This document shows, piece by piece, positions 15,259 to 23,661 of a stretch of 28,468 bases of DNA. Origin of the DNA: Muribaculum sp. (GTDB taxonomy: Bacteria; Bacillota; Clostridia; Lachnospirales; Lachnospiraceae); the NCBI GenBank assembly GCA_023663505.1, contig JAMPHH010000001.1:159270-187737 (forward strand), read 5' to 3'. Made by a program: the position numbers and the translations under genes. Position 1 is the first letter of the stretch, and every line of letters begins with the position of its first letter. The notes beneath the pieces were generated by a model. It saw nothing but the letters and a program-made list of their open reading frames with translations, was not told where the DNA came from and ran no database searches.

Positions 15259-16044
15259 ATGAGTATGGATTTTGGGTCATTTTTTTCAAGCACAGGAAGT
15301 TCGAACAGCTCTAATATGTCCAACTTTCTGAGTGATTATGCCAGCATTAAGAACGGAAGCTATGGCAGGTTGATGAAGGCTTATTATAAGCAAACAGGCA
15401 GCAGCTCCACCAGTAGCACTACAAGCTCTACCAAGAAAACTAAGACGACTGTGGATGATATTATCGCAGAGAAGATGCAGAGGTCGAGAAAGACTGAGAG
15501 TGCGGAGTCCAAGGCGTACACCAAGGTAATGACTTCCACAAATGACCTGCAGAAATCAGTGGATAAGCTTTCAAGAGATTCTCTTTTCGAGCAGAAGCTT
15601 CTTACCTCCAAGGATGAGAATGGTGTGGAGACAACTCAGTTTGGCTATGACAAAGATGAGATTTATAATGCGGTAAACGATTTTGTCAAGAGTTACAATT
15701 CTGTTTTGACGGCGGCGAACAGTGCAAACAACAGCTCTATTAACAGCCGTATGGCGAGCATAGAGAAGATTACAAACGAAAATAGTGATGCCCTGAAGCA
15801 GCTAGGCATTACCATCAAAGCAGATAACTCACTCTCCATTGATAAGGATACGTTCATGAAGGCAGATGTGAAGGCGGTTCAGAATATGTTTAAGGATACA
15901 ATTTATTCCAGTGTTCTGAAGGCAAACGCTGACATGATGCGCGATAATGCGCATTACGAGCAGCTTCGTGCAAACACCTATACCTATGACGGAACCTTCG
16001 ACAGCGCTTACAACTCAGGCAGCACATACAGCAGCACAATGTAA
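15259..16044 (+). CDS. Ser/Thr-rich FliD-like protein, orphan
   Basis: The 261-residue protein has no signal peptide or membrane span. Its first ~75 residues are low-complexity Ser/Thr/Asn/Gly followed by a Lys/Thr patch. The middle has coiled-coil character (about residues 75-125). Residues 130-215 hold DEIYNAVNDFVKSYNSVL, then LKQLGITIKADNSLSIDKDTFMKA, which closely resembles the C-terminal part of the flagellar cap FliD, where a short YNxLL helix precedes a GIxxxxDGxLxLDxxxF block. No flagellar gene lies nearby and the protein is much shorter than FliD. AAGGAGG with 8-base spacing and an extended -10 promoter suggest high expression. It is a single-gene unit closed by a terminator. The role is unknown; a secreted filament or surface protein is one option. 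Confidence 0.75.
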   Translation: MSMDFGSFFSSTGSSNSSNMSNFLSDYASIKNGSYGRLMKAYYKQTGSSSTSSTTSSTKKTKTTVDDIIAEKMQRSRKTESAESKAYTKVMTSTNDLQKSVDKLSRDSLFEQKLLTSKDENGVETTQFGYDKDEIYNAVNDFVKSYNSVLTAANSANNSSINSRMASIEKITNENSDALKQLGITIKADNSLSIDKDTFMKADVKAVQNMFKDTIYSSVLKANADMMRDNAHYEQLRANTYTYDGTFDSAYNSGSTYSSTM

Positions 16045-16063
16045 GCTTGTGGTATAGAACATG

Positions 16064-16104
16064 AGTCCTATGCCCTACGTCTCTTATACGCAGGGCATGG
16101 GACT
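16064..16104 (+). terminator. Terminator after the FliD-like gene
   Basis: AGTCCTATGCCCT pairs with AGGGCATGGGACT (13 bp, one G-T pair) around a 15-base loop. The downstream tract (TAATTATTT) is only partly T-rich. Confidence 0.6.
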
Positions 16105-16187
16105 TAATTATTTGCAACGGAGCGAGTTCTATTATTTGAAAAATTTGAAAAATTGCTGAAAAATTGTGCAAATTATAAAAAAGGATA

Positions 16188-16216
16188 TTGACATTTTGCT
16201 CAAAATAATATAAGAT
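16188..16216 (+). promoter_or_regulatory. Promoter of tRNA-Leu
   Basis: TTGACA (16188-16193), 17-base spacer, TAAGAT (16211-16216), 12 bases before the mature tRNA 5' end. Confidence 0.8.
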
Positions 16217-16227
16217 ATTGTTTGTTC

Positions 16228-16311
16228 GCAGGAATGGCGGAATTGGCAGACGCGCACGGTTCAGGTCCGTGTGGTAGCAATACCATGAGAGTTCAAGTCT
16301 CTTTTCCTGCA
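16228..16311 (+). tRNA. tRNA-Leu (anticodon CAG)
   Basis: The 84-base gene folds with acceptor stem GCAGGAA/TTCCTGC. The D arm is typical of leucine tRNA (TGGCGGAATTGGCAGA), and anticodon stem CACGG/CCGTG holds the loop TTCAGGT, anticodon CAG. A long class II variable arm follows (TGGTAGCAATACCA), then the T arm with GTTCAAGTC. The CCA end is not encoded (TCAG follows the discriminator A). It reads CUG codons. Confidence 0.96.
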
Positions 16312-16318
16312 TCAGAAG

Positions 16319-16359
16319 GCGCGAAGCCGAACACAGATGGTTCAGGTTTCGCGCTTTTT
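16319..16359 (+). terminator. Terminator of tRNA-Leu
   Basis: GCGCGAAGCC (16319-16328) pairs with GGTTTCGCGC (16345-16354), one G-T pair, with an inner GAAC/GTTC stem, then five T. Confidence 0.9.
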
Positions 16360-16407
16360 CGCACTTCAAAGTTTCGGGGCTGTTGGTCGAATTGTAGGAG
16401 TATATGA

Positions 16408-17721
16408 ATGATATCACGAAATGCCAAAATAGAACAAAAGAGAGCGGAGCGCGGGGAGTGGTACAAGCTTGATCTGTCGGCGATCGTGTACCCGACGCTG
16501 CAGAGGAGGGACTTCTCCTCGGTGTATCGTCTCTCGGTGTTGTTAAAGGAGGAGGTTCGTCCGCAGGTTTTGCAGCAGGCACTGGATATGACGCTGCCAA
16601 GGTTCCCCACCTACAAGGCGGCGATCAGGAAGGGGCTGTTTTGGAGGTATTTGGAGCCCAACAACCGCCCGGGACCATTCGTGCAGGAGGATGTGAAGAA
16701 TCCCTGCCAGCCCATGTATTTTAAGGCGAATAATCGATATTTGGTGAGGGTTTACTATTATGGAAAGCGTATATCCTTAGAGGCGCATCATAGTCTGGGA
16801 GACGGGACAGGGGGAATGTGTGTACTGCAGACGTTAATTGCGGTTTATCTGCGGCTTTTGGGGCATAGTGAGATAGAGAACGAGGGCTTTGTGCTGAATA
16901 TTGAGGAAAAGCCGGACCCTGAGGAGTTGGAGGACGCTTATATGAAGTACGCCAACGCCAAGGTGTGTCCTCCGAGACCCGGGGAGCGCGCCTATCGTGT
17001 GCGGGGCACCAAGGAGCCTTTTTATACGTTAAATATCATAGACGGTATCATGTCGGTGTCCGAGGTGATGAAGGTGGCAAAGCAGTATAATGCGACCATC
17101 ACGGAGTATTTGAACGCGGTGCTTCTGTATGCGCTTCTTACCAAGCAGGAGGCAGACTGGCATATTCGGCTGCGTCCGGCGAAGATCGCCATGCCGGTCA
17201 ATCTGCGGCGATTTTTCCCCTCTAAGACCTTGAGGAATTTTATCACCATGATCTATCCCGGGATAGACCCGAGGCTTGGGGAGTACAGCTTTGAGGAGAT
17301 TGTGGCGCATGTGCACAATTACATGCGTTATTATATTAATGAGAAGTTCTTGAGAGGGGATATCACCACCAATGCCGCCACCCAACGCAATCCCTTCATT
17401 CGGGTGGTGCCGCTCTTTATCAAGGATTTTGTGGTTCGCCTTTTTTACACTAAGGTGCAGGATCGGAATTCCTCGGCGGGGCTGACCAATATGGGGGCGC
17501 TGCGTGTTCCGGAGGGCATGAAGCCTTATATTGAACGCTTTGATATCTATATGGGGCAGCCTTTCTCGCGCAGGACAAACTGTGCGATCATCAGCTTTGA
17601 GGACACGCTGACGGTCAATTTTGCCAGCAGCATCAAGGAGGCAGATGTGGAGAGGTACTTTTTCCAAAAGCTGGTGAAGGACGGGATTCATGTGAAAATC
17701 GAGAGCAACCGGGAGGTTTAA
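16408..17721 (+). CDS. Condensation-domain-like acyltransferase
   Basis: The 437-residue protein carries the HHxxxDG motif of the CoA-dependent acyltransferase fold (His127-His128-Ser-Leu-Gly-Asp132-Gly133, followed by TGG), as in NRPS condensation domains, PapA proteins and alcohol acetyltransferases. The N-terminal half has YPTLQRRDFSSVYRLSVLLKE, and the C-terminal half has SSAGLTNMGALRVPEGM and NCAIISFEDTLTVNFAS, typical of the second half of the fold. No adenylation or carrier domain is attached, so it should transfer an acyl group from CoA or a carrier to an alcohol or amine. It starts 49 bases after the tRNA terminator; GTAGGAG precedes the start (an ATG at 16404 is out of frame). The next gene starts 3 bases after its stop, so it heads a cassette. 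Substrates are unknown. Confidence 0.85.
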   Translation: MISRNAKIEQKRAERGEWYKLDLSAIVYPTLQRRDFSSVYRLSVLLKEEVRPQVLQQALDMTLPRFPTYKAAIRKGLFWRYLEPNNRPGPFVQEDVKNPCQPMYFKANNRYLVRVYYYGKRISLEAHHSLGDGTGGMCVLQTLIAVYLRLLGHSEIENEGFVLNIEEKPDPEELEDAYMKYANAKVCPPRPGERAYRVRGTKEPFYTLNIIDGIMSVSEVMKVAKQYNATITEYLNAVLLYALLTKQEADWHIRLRPAKIAMPVNLRRFFPSKTLRNFITMIYPGIDPRLGEYSFEEIVAHVHNYMRYYINEKFLRGDITTNAATQRNPFIRVVPLFIKDFVVRLFYTKVQDRNSSAGLTNMGALRVPEGMKPYIERFDIYMGQPFSRRTNCAIISFEDTLTVNFASSIKEADVERYFFQKLVKDGIHVKIESNREV

Positions 17722-17724
17722 TAT

Positions 17725-18429
17725 ATGTCATATTGTGTGAATTGCGGCGTGGAGCTGGAGGCTTCCGCCAAGGCGTGTCCCTTGTGCAGCACGCCTGTGA
17801 TCAATGTAAACCGGATCAAGGATTTGGAGAAGCCGTCTTCCTTTCCCAAGGAGAAGGGGGAGGTCGAGACCGTCAACCGTAAGGACATGGCGATCCTTTT
17901 GACGGTCTTTGTGCTGGCGACGGCGGTGACATGCGGACTGCTGAACGCGCTTGCCTTTCGGGGGAGCATGTGGTCGCTTGCGGTCATCGGGGCATGCGTG
18001 ATACTGTGGATGTGGCTTTTTCCGTTGACGATCAACCATCGGCTGTCCGTGTATTTCCTGCTGCTTTTGGACGGGGGCTCGGTGGCGCTGTATCTTTATA
18101 TGCTGGCATACATGATCGGCAGCTTTGAGTGGTGCTATGAGCTGGGGCTTCCTATTGTCGCGCTTGTGACGGTGTTGGCGGAGCTTTTAACGCTTTGTAT
18201 CAGGATTTTCCCAAAGTCTGCGCTGACGATCTCCTTGTATCTGGTCACTGCGGTGGGGATTCTGTGTACGGGCTTGGAGCTTTTGATAGATCATTACATT
18301 AATGGAGAGCTTGCGCTGGGGTGGTCGGCGGTGGTGCTGACGGTGTGCGCGATTCTTGATATAACTATCATCACCATGCTCTCCCGCAGGAGACTTCGCA
18401 GCGAGGTGCGCAGAAGGCTGCACTTTTGA
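17725..18429 (+). CDS. Zinc-ribbon multi-span membrane protein (DUF6320-like)
   Basis: The 234-residue protein begins with a CxxC...CxxC zinc ribbon (Cys4, Cys7, Cys18, Cys21 in CVNCGVELEASAKACPLC). A polar linker with Pro and Lys follows (residues 25-52), then about six hydrophobic spans to residue 225, and a short basic tail (RRRLRSEVRRRL). I recall this layout as DUF6320, often found beside acyltransferases like the one upstream, but cannot verify it here. GGGAGG, lying inside the end of the previous gene, is its ribosome site. The cytoplasmic zinc ribbon on a membrane body suggests a scaffold or sensor, not an enzyme; that is inference. Confidence 0.8.
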   Translation: MSYCVNCGVELEASAKACPLCSTPVINVNRIKDLEKPSSFPKEKGEVETVNRKDMAILLTVFVLATAVTCGLLNALAFRGSMWSLAVIGACVILWMWLFPLTINHRLSVYFLLLLDGGSVALYLYMLAYMIGSFEWCYELGLPIVALVTVLAELLTLCIRIFPKSALTISLYLVTAVGILCTGLELLIDHYINGELALGWSAVVLTVCAILDITIITMLSRRRLRSEVRRRLHF

Positions 18430-18448
18430 CTATGGCATAGGTGTGTCC

Positions 18449-18550
18449 ATGTCGCAGGTGGCAGAGCCATGGCGCGGGAGACTGTATTTTTTAAACATGG
18501 AATGGACGTCAAGGGAAAAGGCGGGAATATATGAGGAGGTGGCGTTATGA
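18449..18550 (+). CDS. Possible 33-residue small ORF before the hydrolase
   Basis: An ATG at 18449 opens 33 codons ending in a TGA (18548-18550) that overlaps the hydrolase ATG (ATGA). The peptide has an amphipathic middle (WRGRLYFLNMEW). The ribosome site (AGGTG) is weak. It may be a translational coupler or chance. Confidence 0.2.
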   Translation: MSQVAEPWRGRLYFLNMEWTSREKAGIYEEVAL

Positions 18551-19437
18551 CTAGTAAACGCAATCAAAATCTGATGCAGCTTATTCGTCGGATGCACGGT
18601 ATCGTGGAGAACCCTGATCTGGAGAAGCACAGACAGTCGCAGGATCATATCGGGTCGATTCTGGGCAACACGAGGGAGATTAGTTATCATGAGGTGGATA
18701 TAGGCGGGATGTATGGAGAGTGGGTCAGCGTCAACCGCGCCCATATGAAGAAATATGTGATCCTGCACTGTCACGGGGGAGGGTATTCCACGGGCAGCAG
18801 TCTCTACGCGAGGACGCTCACCAGCAAGCTGGCGGCGTCTACCTCCATGGACGTGCTCTGCTTTGACTATCGACTGGCTCCGGAGCACCCTTATCCGGCG
18901 GCGTTAGAGGACGGGATGAAGGCGTGGAATTATCTGATGCTTTTAGGCTATGGCGCGAGGGACGTGATCATCACCGGAGATTCGGCGGGCGGGAATCTCG
19001 CGCTTGCACTTGTATTAAAGCTCAAGCAGGAGGGGCGGCTGTTCCCGAGAGGGCTTGTGCTTCTGTCTCCGTGGACGGACTTGACCTCCTCGGGGGAATC
19101 CTTCGAGACAAAGGCTGAGCTCGACCCTGTGCTGGACATGGAATATATCGACAGAATGGTCATTGCCTACGCGGACGGGCAGGACATCACGAATCCGTTG
19201 ATCTCGCCGTTGTTTGGGGATTTTGGCGGTTTTCCGCCAACCTATATTCAGGCGGGGGAGAACGAGATATTGTTGAGTGACTCCAAGCGGCTGTATCAGG
19301 CATTGCTTGAGGCGAAGGTGTCCGTGAAGCTGGACATTTTCCCGGGAATGTGGCATGTGTTCCAGATGTCCCCTTTCAAGGCGGCGTCAGAGGCAATGGA
19401 CAGAAATGCGGAATTTATTTATGATATCTGCCGATAA
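18547..19437 (+). CDS. Alpha/beta hydrolase of the hormone-sensitive-lipase family
   Basis: The 296-residue protein has the HSL-family oxyanion motif HCHGGGYSTGS (about residues 77-87), DYRLAPEHPYPAALED, the nucleophile Ser146 in TGDSAGGNLAL, and the catalytic His270 in PGMWHVFQM. At the place of the usual acid residue it reads AGENEILLSDS, so Glu or the later Asp would serve. Proteins of this family cleave short or medium acyl esters. GAGGAGG precedes the start at ATG 18547. It follows the zinc-ribbon gene by 117 bases in the same direction. With the acyltransferase two genes up, the set could both add and remove an acyl group on one metabolite or lipid. No signal peptide, so cytoplasmic. 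Confidence 0.9.
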   Translation: MTSKRNQNLMQLIRRMHGIVENPDLEKHRQSQDHIGSILGNTREISYHEVDIGGMYGEWVSVNRAHMKKYVILHCHGGGYSTGSSLYARTLTSKLAASTSMDVLCFDYRLAPEHPYPAALEDGMKAWNYLMLLGYGARDVIITGDSAGGNLALALVLKLKQEGRLFPRGLVLLSPWTDLTSSGESFETKAELDPVLDMEYIDRMVIAYADGQDITNPLISPLFGDFGGFPPTYIQAGENEILLSDSKRLYQALLEAKVSVKLDIFPGMWHVFQMSPFKAASEAMDRNAEFIYDICR

Positions 19438-19474
19438 AATGTTATGAAGAAATATTGTCATTAGAAAAAGGATA

Positions 19475-19502
19475 TTGAGAAGAAGCACAGAATATTTAAT
19501 AT
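19475..19502 (+). promoter_or_regulatory. Possible promoter of the dgt operon
   Basis: TTGAGA (19475-19480), 16-base spacer, TAATAT (19497-19502). The match is moderate, but it is the best in the 155-base gap. Confidence 0.35.
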
Positions 19503-19533
19503 AGGGACATTTATATGGAGAAGGCTTGAAACC

Positions 19534-19590
19534 CAAAAATTAATTTTCAAACTTGTTATGCGCAGAAAAGCAGCGCAGAAATGGGGATAA
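19534..19590 (+). repeat. Palindromic module (copy 4), before dgt
   Basis: An AT palindrome (AAAATTAATTTT) with a following TTTCAAAC, then TGCGCAG and AGCGCAG flanking a short loop, ending GCAGAAATGGGGATAA. The stretch from TTATGCGCAG to AGAAATGGGGAT matches copy 1 closely except for the loop. GGGGA lies at the ribosome-site position of dgt. Confidence 0.55.
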
Positions 19591-19592
19591 AT

Positions 19593-20597
19593 ATGACGAT
19601 CAGAGAAAGTTTGGAGCAGTGGGAGGAGGATTATCTAAGTCCATATGCGGCGAAAAGCAGGAAATCCAAGGGCAGGAACCGTCCCGAGGAGGAATGTGAT
19701 ATTCGTCCGGTATTCCAGCGCGACAGAGACCGTATCATACACTGTAAGGCATTCCGCAGGCTGAAGGACAAGACGCAGGTTTTCCTGTCTCCGGAGGGAG
19801 ATCATTATCGCACCAGACTGACGCACACTCTGGAGGTCTCTCAGAATGCAAGAACCATCGCCAAGGCGTTAAAGCTCAACGAGGAGCTGGTGGAGGCGAT
19901 CGCTCTGGGGCATGATCTGGGACACACACCCTTTGGACATGCGGGTGAGAGAGCCTTGAACCGTGTGTGTCCTCTGGGCTTTGAGCACAATGAGCAGAGT
20001 GTGAGAACCGTGGAGCGGTTGGAGAAGGACGGGCAGGGGTTAAATCTCACCTATGAGGTCAGGGACGGCATACGCAATCATCAGACCAGTGGAAGACCAC
20101 ATACATTAGAGGGCAAGGTGGTGCGTCTCTCGGACAAGATCGCGTACATACATCATGATATGGATGACGCCGTGCGTGCGGGAATCCTGAAGGAGATGGA
20201 CGTGCCCGCGCAGATCAGGGAGGTCTTGGGCTCCACGCCGGGGAAGCGCTTGGACTGCTTTATCCATGATATCGTCACCAACAGCATGGGCAAGGACGAC
20301 ATCATCATGTCGGAGCGTGTGGCAAAGGCGATGCAGGATATCAGGAATTTCATGTTTGAGAATGTATACACGAACCCGATCGCCAAGGCGGAGGAGGTCA
20401 AGGCGGAGGTGCTGATGGAGACGCTTTACCACCACTATATGAAGCACCCTGATGACATGCCGGAGGAATTCTTGAATCTTTTGTCCGAGGGGGAGCCCAG
20501 AGAGCAGGTGGTGTGTGATTATGTGGCTGCGATGACGGATCGCTTTGCCATAGCGATCTATAATGATATTTTTGTACCGAAATCATGGCAGTTTTAA
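19593..20597 (+). CDS. dgt: dGTP triphosphohydrolase-like HD protein
   Basis: The 334-residue HD-domain protein should hydrolyse dGTP or other dNTPs to the nucleoside and triphosphate. The metal-binding set is visible: RLTHTLEVSQNAR, then ALGHDLGHTPFGHAGE, and later VRLSDKIAYIHHDMDDA with the distal Asp. The start at ATG 19593 puts GGGGA five bases upstream; an ATG at 19581 is in frame but would use the same G-run as coding sequence. The length suits the Firmicute short form. It leads the dgt-dnaG-rpoD-trmK order frequent in Clostridia, linking nucleotide pool control to replication and transcription initiation. Confidence 0.9.
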   Translation: MTIRESLEQWEEDYLSPYAAKSRKSKGRNRPEEECDIRPVFQRDRDRIIHCKAFRRLKDKTQVFLSPEGDHYRTRLTHTLEVSQNARTIAKALKLNEELVEAIALGHDLGHTPFGHAGERALNRVCPLGFEHNEQSVRTVERLEKDGQGLNLTYEVRDGIRNHQTSGRPHTLEGKVVRLSDKIAYIHHDMDDAVRAGILKEMDVPAQIREVLGSTPGKRLDCFIHDIVTNSMGKDDIIMSERVAKAMQDIRNFMFENVYTNPIAKAEEVKAEVLMETLYHHYMKHPDDMPEEFLNLLSEGEPREQVVCDYVAAMTDRFAIAIYNDIFVPKSWQF

Positions 20598-20657
20598 GGA
20601 ACGACCGACATTTTCGCTGTTCTATGGCGAGAGAGGGCTTGCGGGAGGTTATGGCGG

Positions 20658-22430
20658 ATGTACTACCCTGAGGAGCTGGTAGAGGAGATCAGAGTTAAAA
20701 ATGATATAGTGGGCGTGATATCGGGGTATGTGCGATTGCAGAAGAAAGGGAGCAACCATTGGGGGTGCTGTCCCTTTCACAATGAGAAAACCCCTTCCTT
20801 CGCCGTGTCGGAGAGCAGGCAGATGTATCACTGCTTTGGCTGCGGGGTCAGCGGCAATGTATATACCTTTGTGATGCAGTATGAGAATTACACCTTTCCC
20901 GAGGCGATCAGAATGCTGGCGGAGCGGGCAGGGGTCAATCTCCCCGAGGTGGAGTATTCGGCGGAGGAGAAGCGGCGGGCAGGGAAGCGCGCGAGGCTTT
21001 TGGAGATCAACAAGGAGGCTGCCAAATTCTTCTATTATCAGCTTCGCTCCCCCCATGGGGAGGTCGGGCAGCGGTATCTGGAGAAAAGAGCACTGACGGC
21101 GGAGACCATGCATAAGTTCGGCTTGGGTTATGCGGGAAAAAGCGGTGACGCACTGGTGGGGTATCTGAGAAGCAAGGGTTTTGAGGACGAGTTGATCAGG
21201 GAGGCGGGAGTCGCGAGCTATTCCGAGCGGCATGGCTTAAAGAGCCAATTCTGGAATCGGGTCATGTTCCCGATTCAGGATATCAATCATCGGGTGATCG
21301 GCTTTGGCGGACGTGTCATGGGGGACGGGGAGCCCAAATACTTAAACTCTCCGGAGACGCCGATCTTTGACAAGAGGCGCAATCTCTATGGATTGAATTT
21401 CGCGAGGACGGCAAGGCGGGGGAATCTGATCATCTGCGAGGGCTATATGGACGTGATCGCCATGCATCAGGCGGGCTTTACACAAGCGGTGGCTTCCCTT
21501 GGGACAGCCTTCACGCCGGAGCAGGCGAGTCTCCTAAGACGCTATACGGACAATGTGCTGCTCGCCTATGACAGCGACGGGGCGGGGGTCAAGGCTGCCC
21601 TGCGGGGAATCGGGCTGCTCCGCGATGCGGGTCTTGTCGGTAAGGTTATCAATATGAAGCCCTATAAGGACCCTGATGAATTTATCAAGAATCTGGGACA
21701 GGAGGCGTTTCAGGAGCGCATCGACCAAGCGGAGAACAGCTTTTTCTTTGAGATACGGATACTTGCCGAGCAATATGATATGCAGGACCCTGAGCAGAAG
21801 ACGAGGTTCCACAGGGAGATCGCGAGGAAATTATGCGAATTTTCCGAGGAGGTGGAGCGGGAGAATTATCTGCAGGCGATTGCGGAGAAGTATTTTATAG
21901 GCATAGACAGCCTGCGCAAGCTGGTGGTAGGCTACGCTGCCGCCACAGGCTCCGCCAAGCCCATAGAGCGTCCCCGATCGGGAATCAGTCGGAAGCAGAC
22001 GCCGGAGGAGGGGCTGAAAAGGTCGCAGAGGCTATTGCTCACTTGGCTTGTGGACGAGCCCGACGTCTATGCGAAGATCAAAAGGTACATCACGCCGGAG
22101 GATTTTACGGAGGAACTGTACCAAAGAGTTGCAAGGAAGCTGTTTGAAGGCTTGGAGCAGGGCGGCTTCCAAGCGGCGAGCATCATCAGCATGTTCGAGG
22201 ACGAGGAGGAGCAGAGTCAGGCGGCGGAGCTGTTCCACACCTCGCTGCCGAAGCTTGACACGCTGCAGGAGCGGGAGAAGGCGCTTCATGATATCCTGCT
22301 CTCGGTAAAGCGGGGAAGCTACGAATACTATACGTCACGGCTGGGGGCGGACGTGAATGCGTTGACCAAGGCGGTGGAGGGCAAAAAAGACTTGGAACAA
22401 CTGGCAAAAACGCATATTTCTTTGGAATAA
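20658..22430 (+). CDS. dnaG: DNA primase
   Basis: DnaG makes RNA primers for replication. The 590-residue protein has the CHC2 zinc finger (CCPFHNEKTPSF, MYHCFGCGVSG, residues ~35-70). The RNA polymerase core follows, with FWNRVMFPIQDINHRVIGFGGR, and the TOPRIM site with ICEGYMDVIA and LAYDSDGAG. A C-terminal helicase-binding region covers about residues 445-590. The start at ATG 20658 is 9 bases after GGGAGG. An ATG at 20651 opens only a six-codon frame that stops inside dnaG. The gene lies 60 bases after dgt with no terminator between, and no strong promoter is visible before rpoD, so one operon is likely. Confidence 0.96.
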   Translation: MYYPEELVEEIRVKNDIVGVISGYVRLQKKGSNHWGCCPFHNEKTPSFAVSESRQMYHCFGCGVSGNVYTFVMQYENYTFPEAIRMLAERAGVNLPEVEYSAEEKRRAGKRARLLEINKEAAKFFYYQLRSPHGEVGQRYLEKRALTAETMHKFGLGYAGKSGDALVGYLRSKGFEDELIREAGVASYSERHGLKSQFWNRVMFPIQDINHRVIGFGGRVMGDGEPKYLNSPETPIFDKRRNLYGLNFARTARRGNLIICEGYMDVIAMHQAGFTQAVASLGTAFTPEQASLLRRYTDNVLLAYDSDGAGVKAALRGIGLLRDAGLVGKVINMKPYKDPDEFIKNLGQEAFQERIDQAENSFFFEIRILAEQYDMQDPEQKTRFHREIARKLCEFSEEVERENYLQAIAEKYFIGIDSLRKLVVGYAAATGSAKPIERPRSGISRKQTPEEGLKRSQRLLLTWLVDEPDVYAKIKRYITPEDFTEELYQRVARKLFEGLEQGGFQAASIISMFEDEEEQSQAAELFHTSLPKLDTLQEREKALHDILLSVKRGSYEYYTSRLGADVNALTKAVEGKKDLEQLAKTHISLE

Positions 22431-22546
22431 GGGTAGAATTAAGTGCAAAATATGCAGAGCTAAGGCGTAAAATAAGTGCGGATTATATTGTGTCAGCTCT
22501 TGAAATACGGAAAGAATAGAATTCCCGGGAAGGATGGAACTACAAA

Positions 22547-23659
22547 ATGGACGAAAACACACAGGTAAAATTTGACGAGAAGGTAAAAGAGCTTCTGGCG
22601 ATGGCAAAGAAGAAGAAAAATGTGTTGGAATATCAGGAGATCAGCGAATTTTTCTCTGACATGCAGCTGGAGGAGGAACAGTTTGAGAAGATCTTAGAGG
22701 TTCTGGATCAGAATAATGTAGATGTGCTGCGCATCACTGAGGAGGATGACATAGACGACGAGGAGATCATTCTCTCTGACGAGGACGAGGTAGATGCGGA
22801 GAACATTGACTTATCTGTGCCGGACGGAGTCAGCATAGAGGACCCTGTGCGCATGTATTTGAAGGAGATAGGCAAGGTGCCGCTCCTGTCTGCCGAGGAG
22901 GAGATTGAGCTGGCAAAGCGCATGGAGCTGGGGGATCAGGAGGCTAAGAAGCGTCTGGCGGAGGCGAATCTGCGTCTGGTGGTCAGCATTGCGAAGCGTT
23001 ATGTGGGTCGCGGGATGCTCTTTCTTGATCTGATTCAGGAGGGCAATCTGGGGCTTATCAAGGCTGTGGAAAAATTCGATTATCGCAAAGGCTATAAGTT
23101 CTCGACCTATGCGACATGGTGGATTCGTCAGGCAATCACCCGCGCCATCGCAGATCAGGCGAGGACGATCCGCATTCCCGTCCATATGGTGGAGACCATC
23201 AACAAGCTGATCAGGGTGAGCCGTCAGCTTTTGCAGGAGCTTGGCAGAGAGCCGTCTCCGGAGGAGATCGCGGAGGAGATGAACATGCCCGTTGACCGCG
23301 TGCGTGAGATATTAAAGATCAGTCAGGAGCCGGTGTCCTTGGAGACCCCCATCGGTGAGGAGGAGGACAGCCATCTCGGAGATTTTATCCAGGATGACAA
23401 TGTGCCCGTGCCCGCGGACGCCGCCGCCTTCACGCTCTTGAAGGAGCAGCTTGTGGAGGTGCTCGGCACACTCACGGAGAGGGAGCAAAAGGTGCTTCGT
23501 CTGCGCTTTGGTCTGGACGATGGACGAGCCCGCACACTGGAGGAGGTTGGCAAGGAGTTCAATGTCACCCGTGAGCGTATCAGACAGATTGAGGCGAAGG
23601 CTCTGAGAAAGCTGCGCCACCCCAGCCGCAGCAGGAAGCTGAAGGATTATCTGGATTAA
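22547..23659 (+). CDS. rpoD: Primary sigma factor (sigma-A)
   Basis: The 370-residue housekeeping sigma factor directs RNA polymerase to TTGACA/TATAAT promoters such as those seen in this window. Region 1.1 is a short acidic stretch (residues ~60-90). Region 1.2 has DPVRMYLKEIGKVPLLSAEEE. Region 2 has ANLRLVVSIAKRYVGRGM, then FLDLIQEGNLGLIKAVEKFDY and FSTYATWWIRQAITRAI. Region 3 has HMVETINKLIRVSRQLLQE, and region 4 has TLTEREQKVLRLRFGL and the helix-turn-helix VTRERIRQIEAKALRKLRH. AAGGATGG lies about 10 bases before the ATG. Its stop is 2 bases from the trmK ATG. Confidence 0.97.
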   Translation: MDENTQVKFDEKVKELLAMAKKKKNVLEYQEISEFFSDMQLEEEQFEKILEVLDQNNVDVLRITEEDDIDDEEIILSDEDEVDAENIDLSVPDGVSIEDPVRMYLKEIGKVPLLSAEEEIELAKRMELGDQEAKKRLAEANLRLVVSIAKRYVGRGMLFLDLIQEGNLGLIKAVEKFDYRKGYKFSTYATWWIRQAITRAIADQARTIRIPVHMVETINKLIRVSRQLLQELGREPSPEEIAEEMNMPVDRVREILKISQEPVSLETPIGEEEDSHLGDFIQDDNVPVPADAAAFTLLKEQLVEVLGTLTEREQKVLRLRFGLDDGRARTLEEVGKEFNVTRERIRQIEAKALRKLRHPSRSRKLKDYLD

Positions 23660-23661
23660 AT

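Noticed and set aside
16228..16407. tRNA-associated integration site
   Set aside because: No integrase, no direct repeat of the tRNA 3' end was seen, and the tRNA is followed by its own terminator.
20651..20671. Upstream ATG of dnaG as the true start
   Set aside because: That frame stops after six codons; it is also only two bases from the ribosome site.
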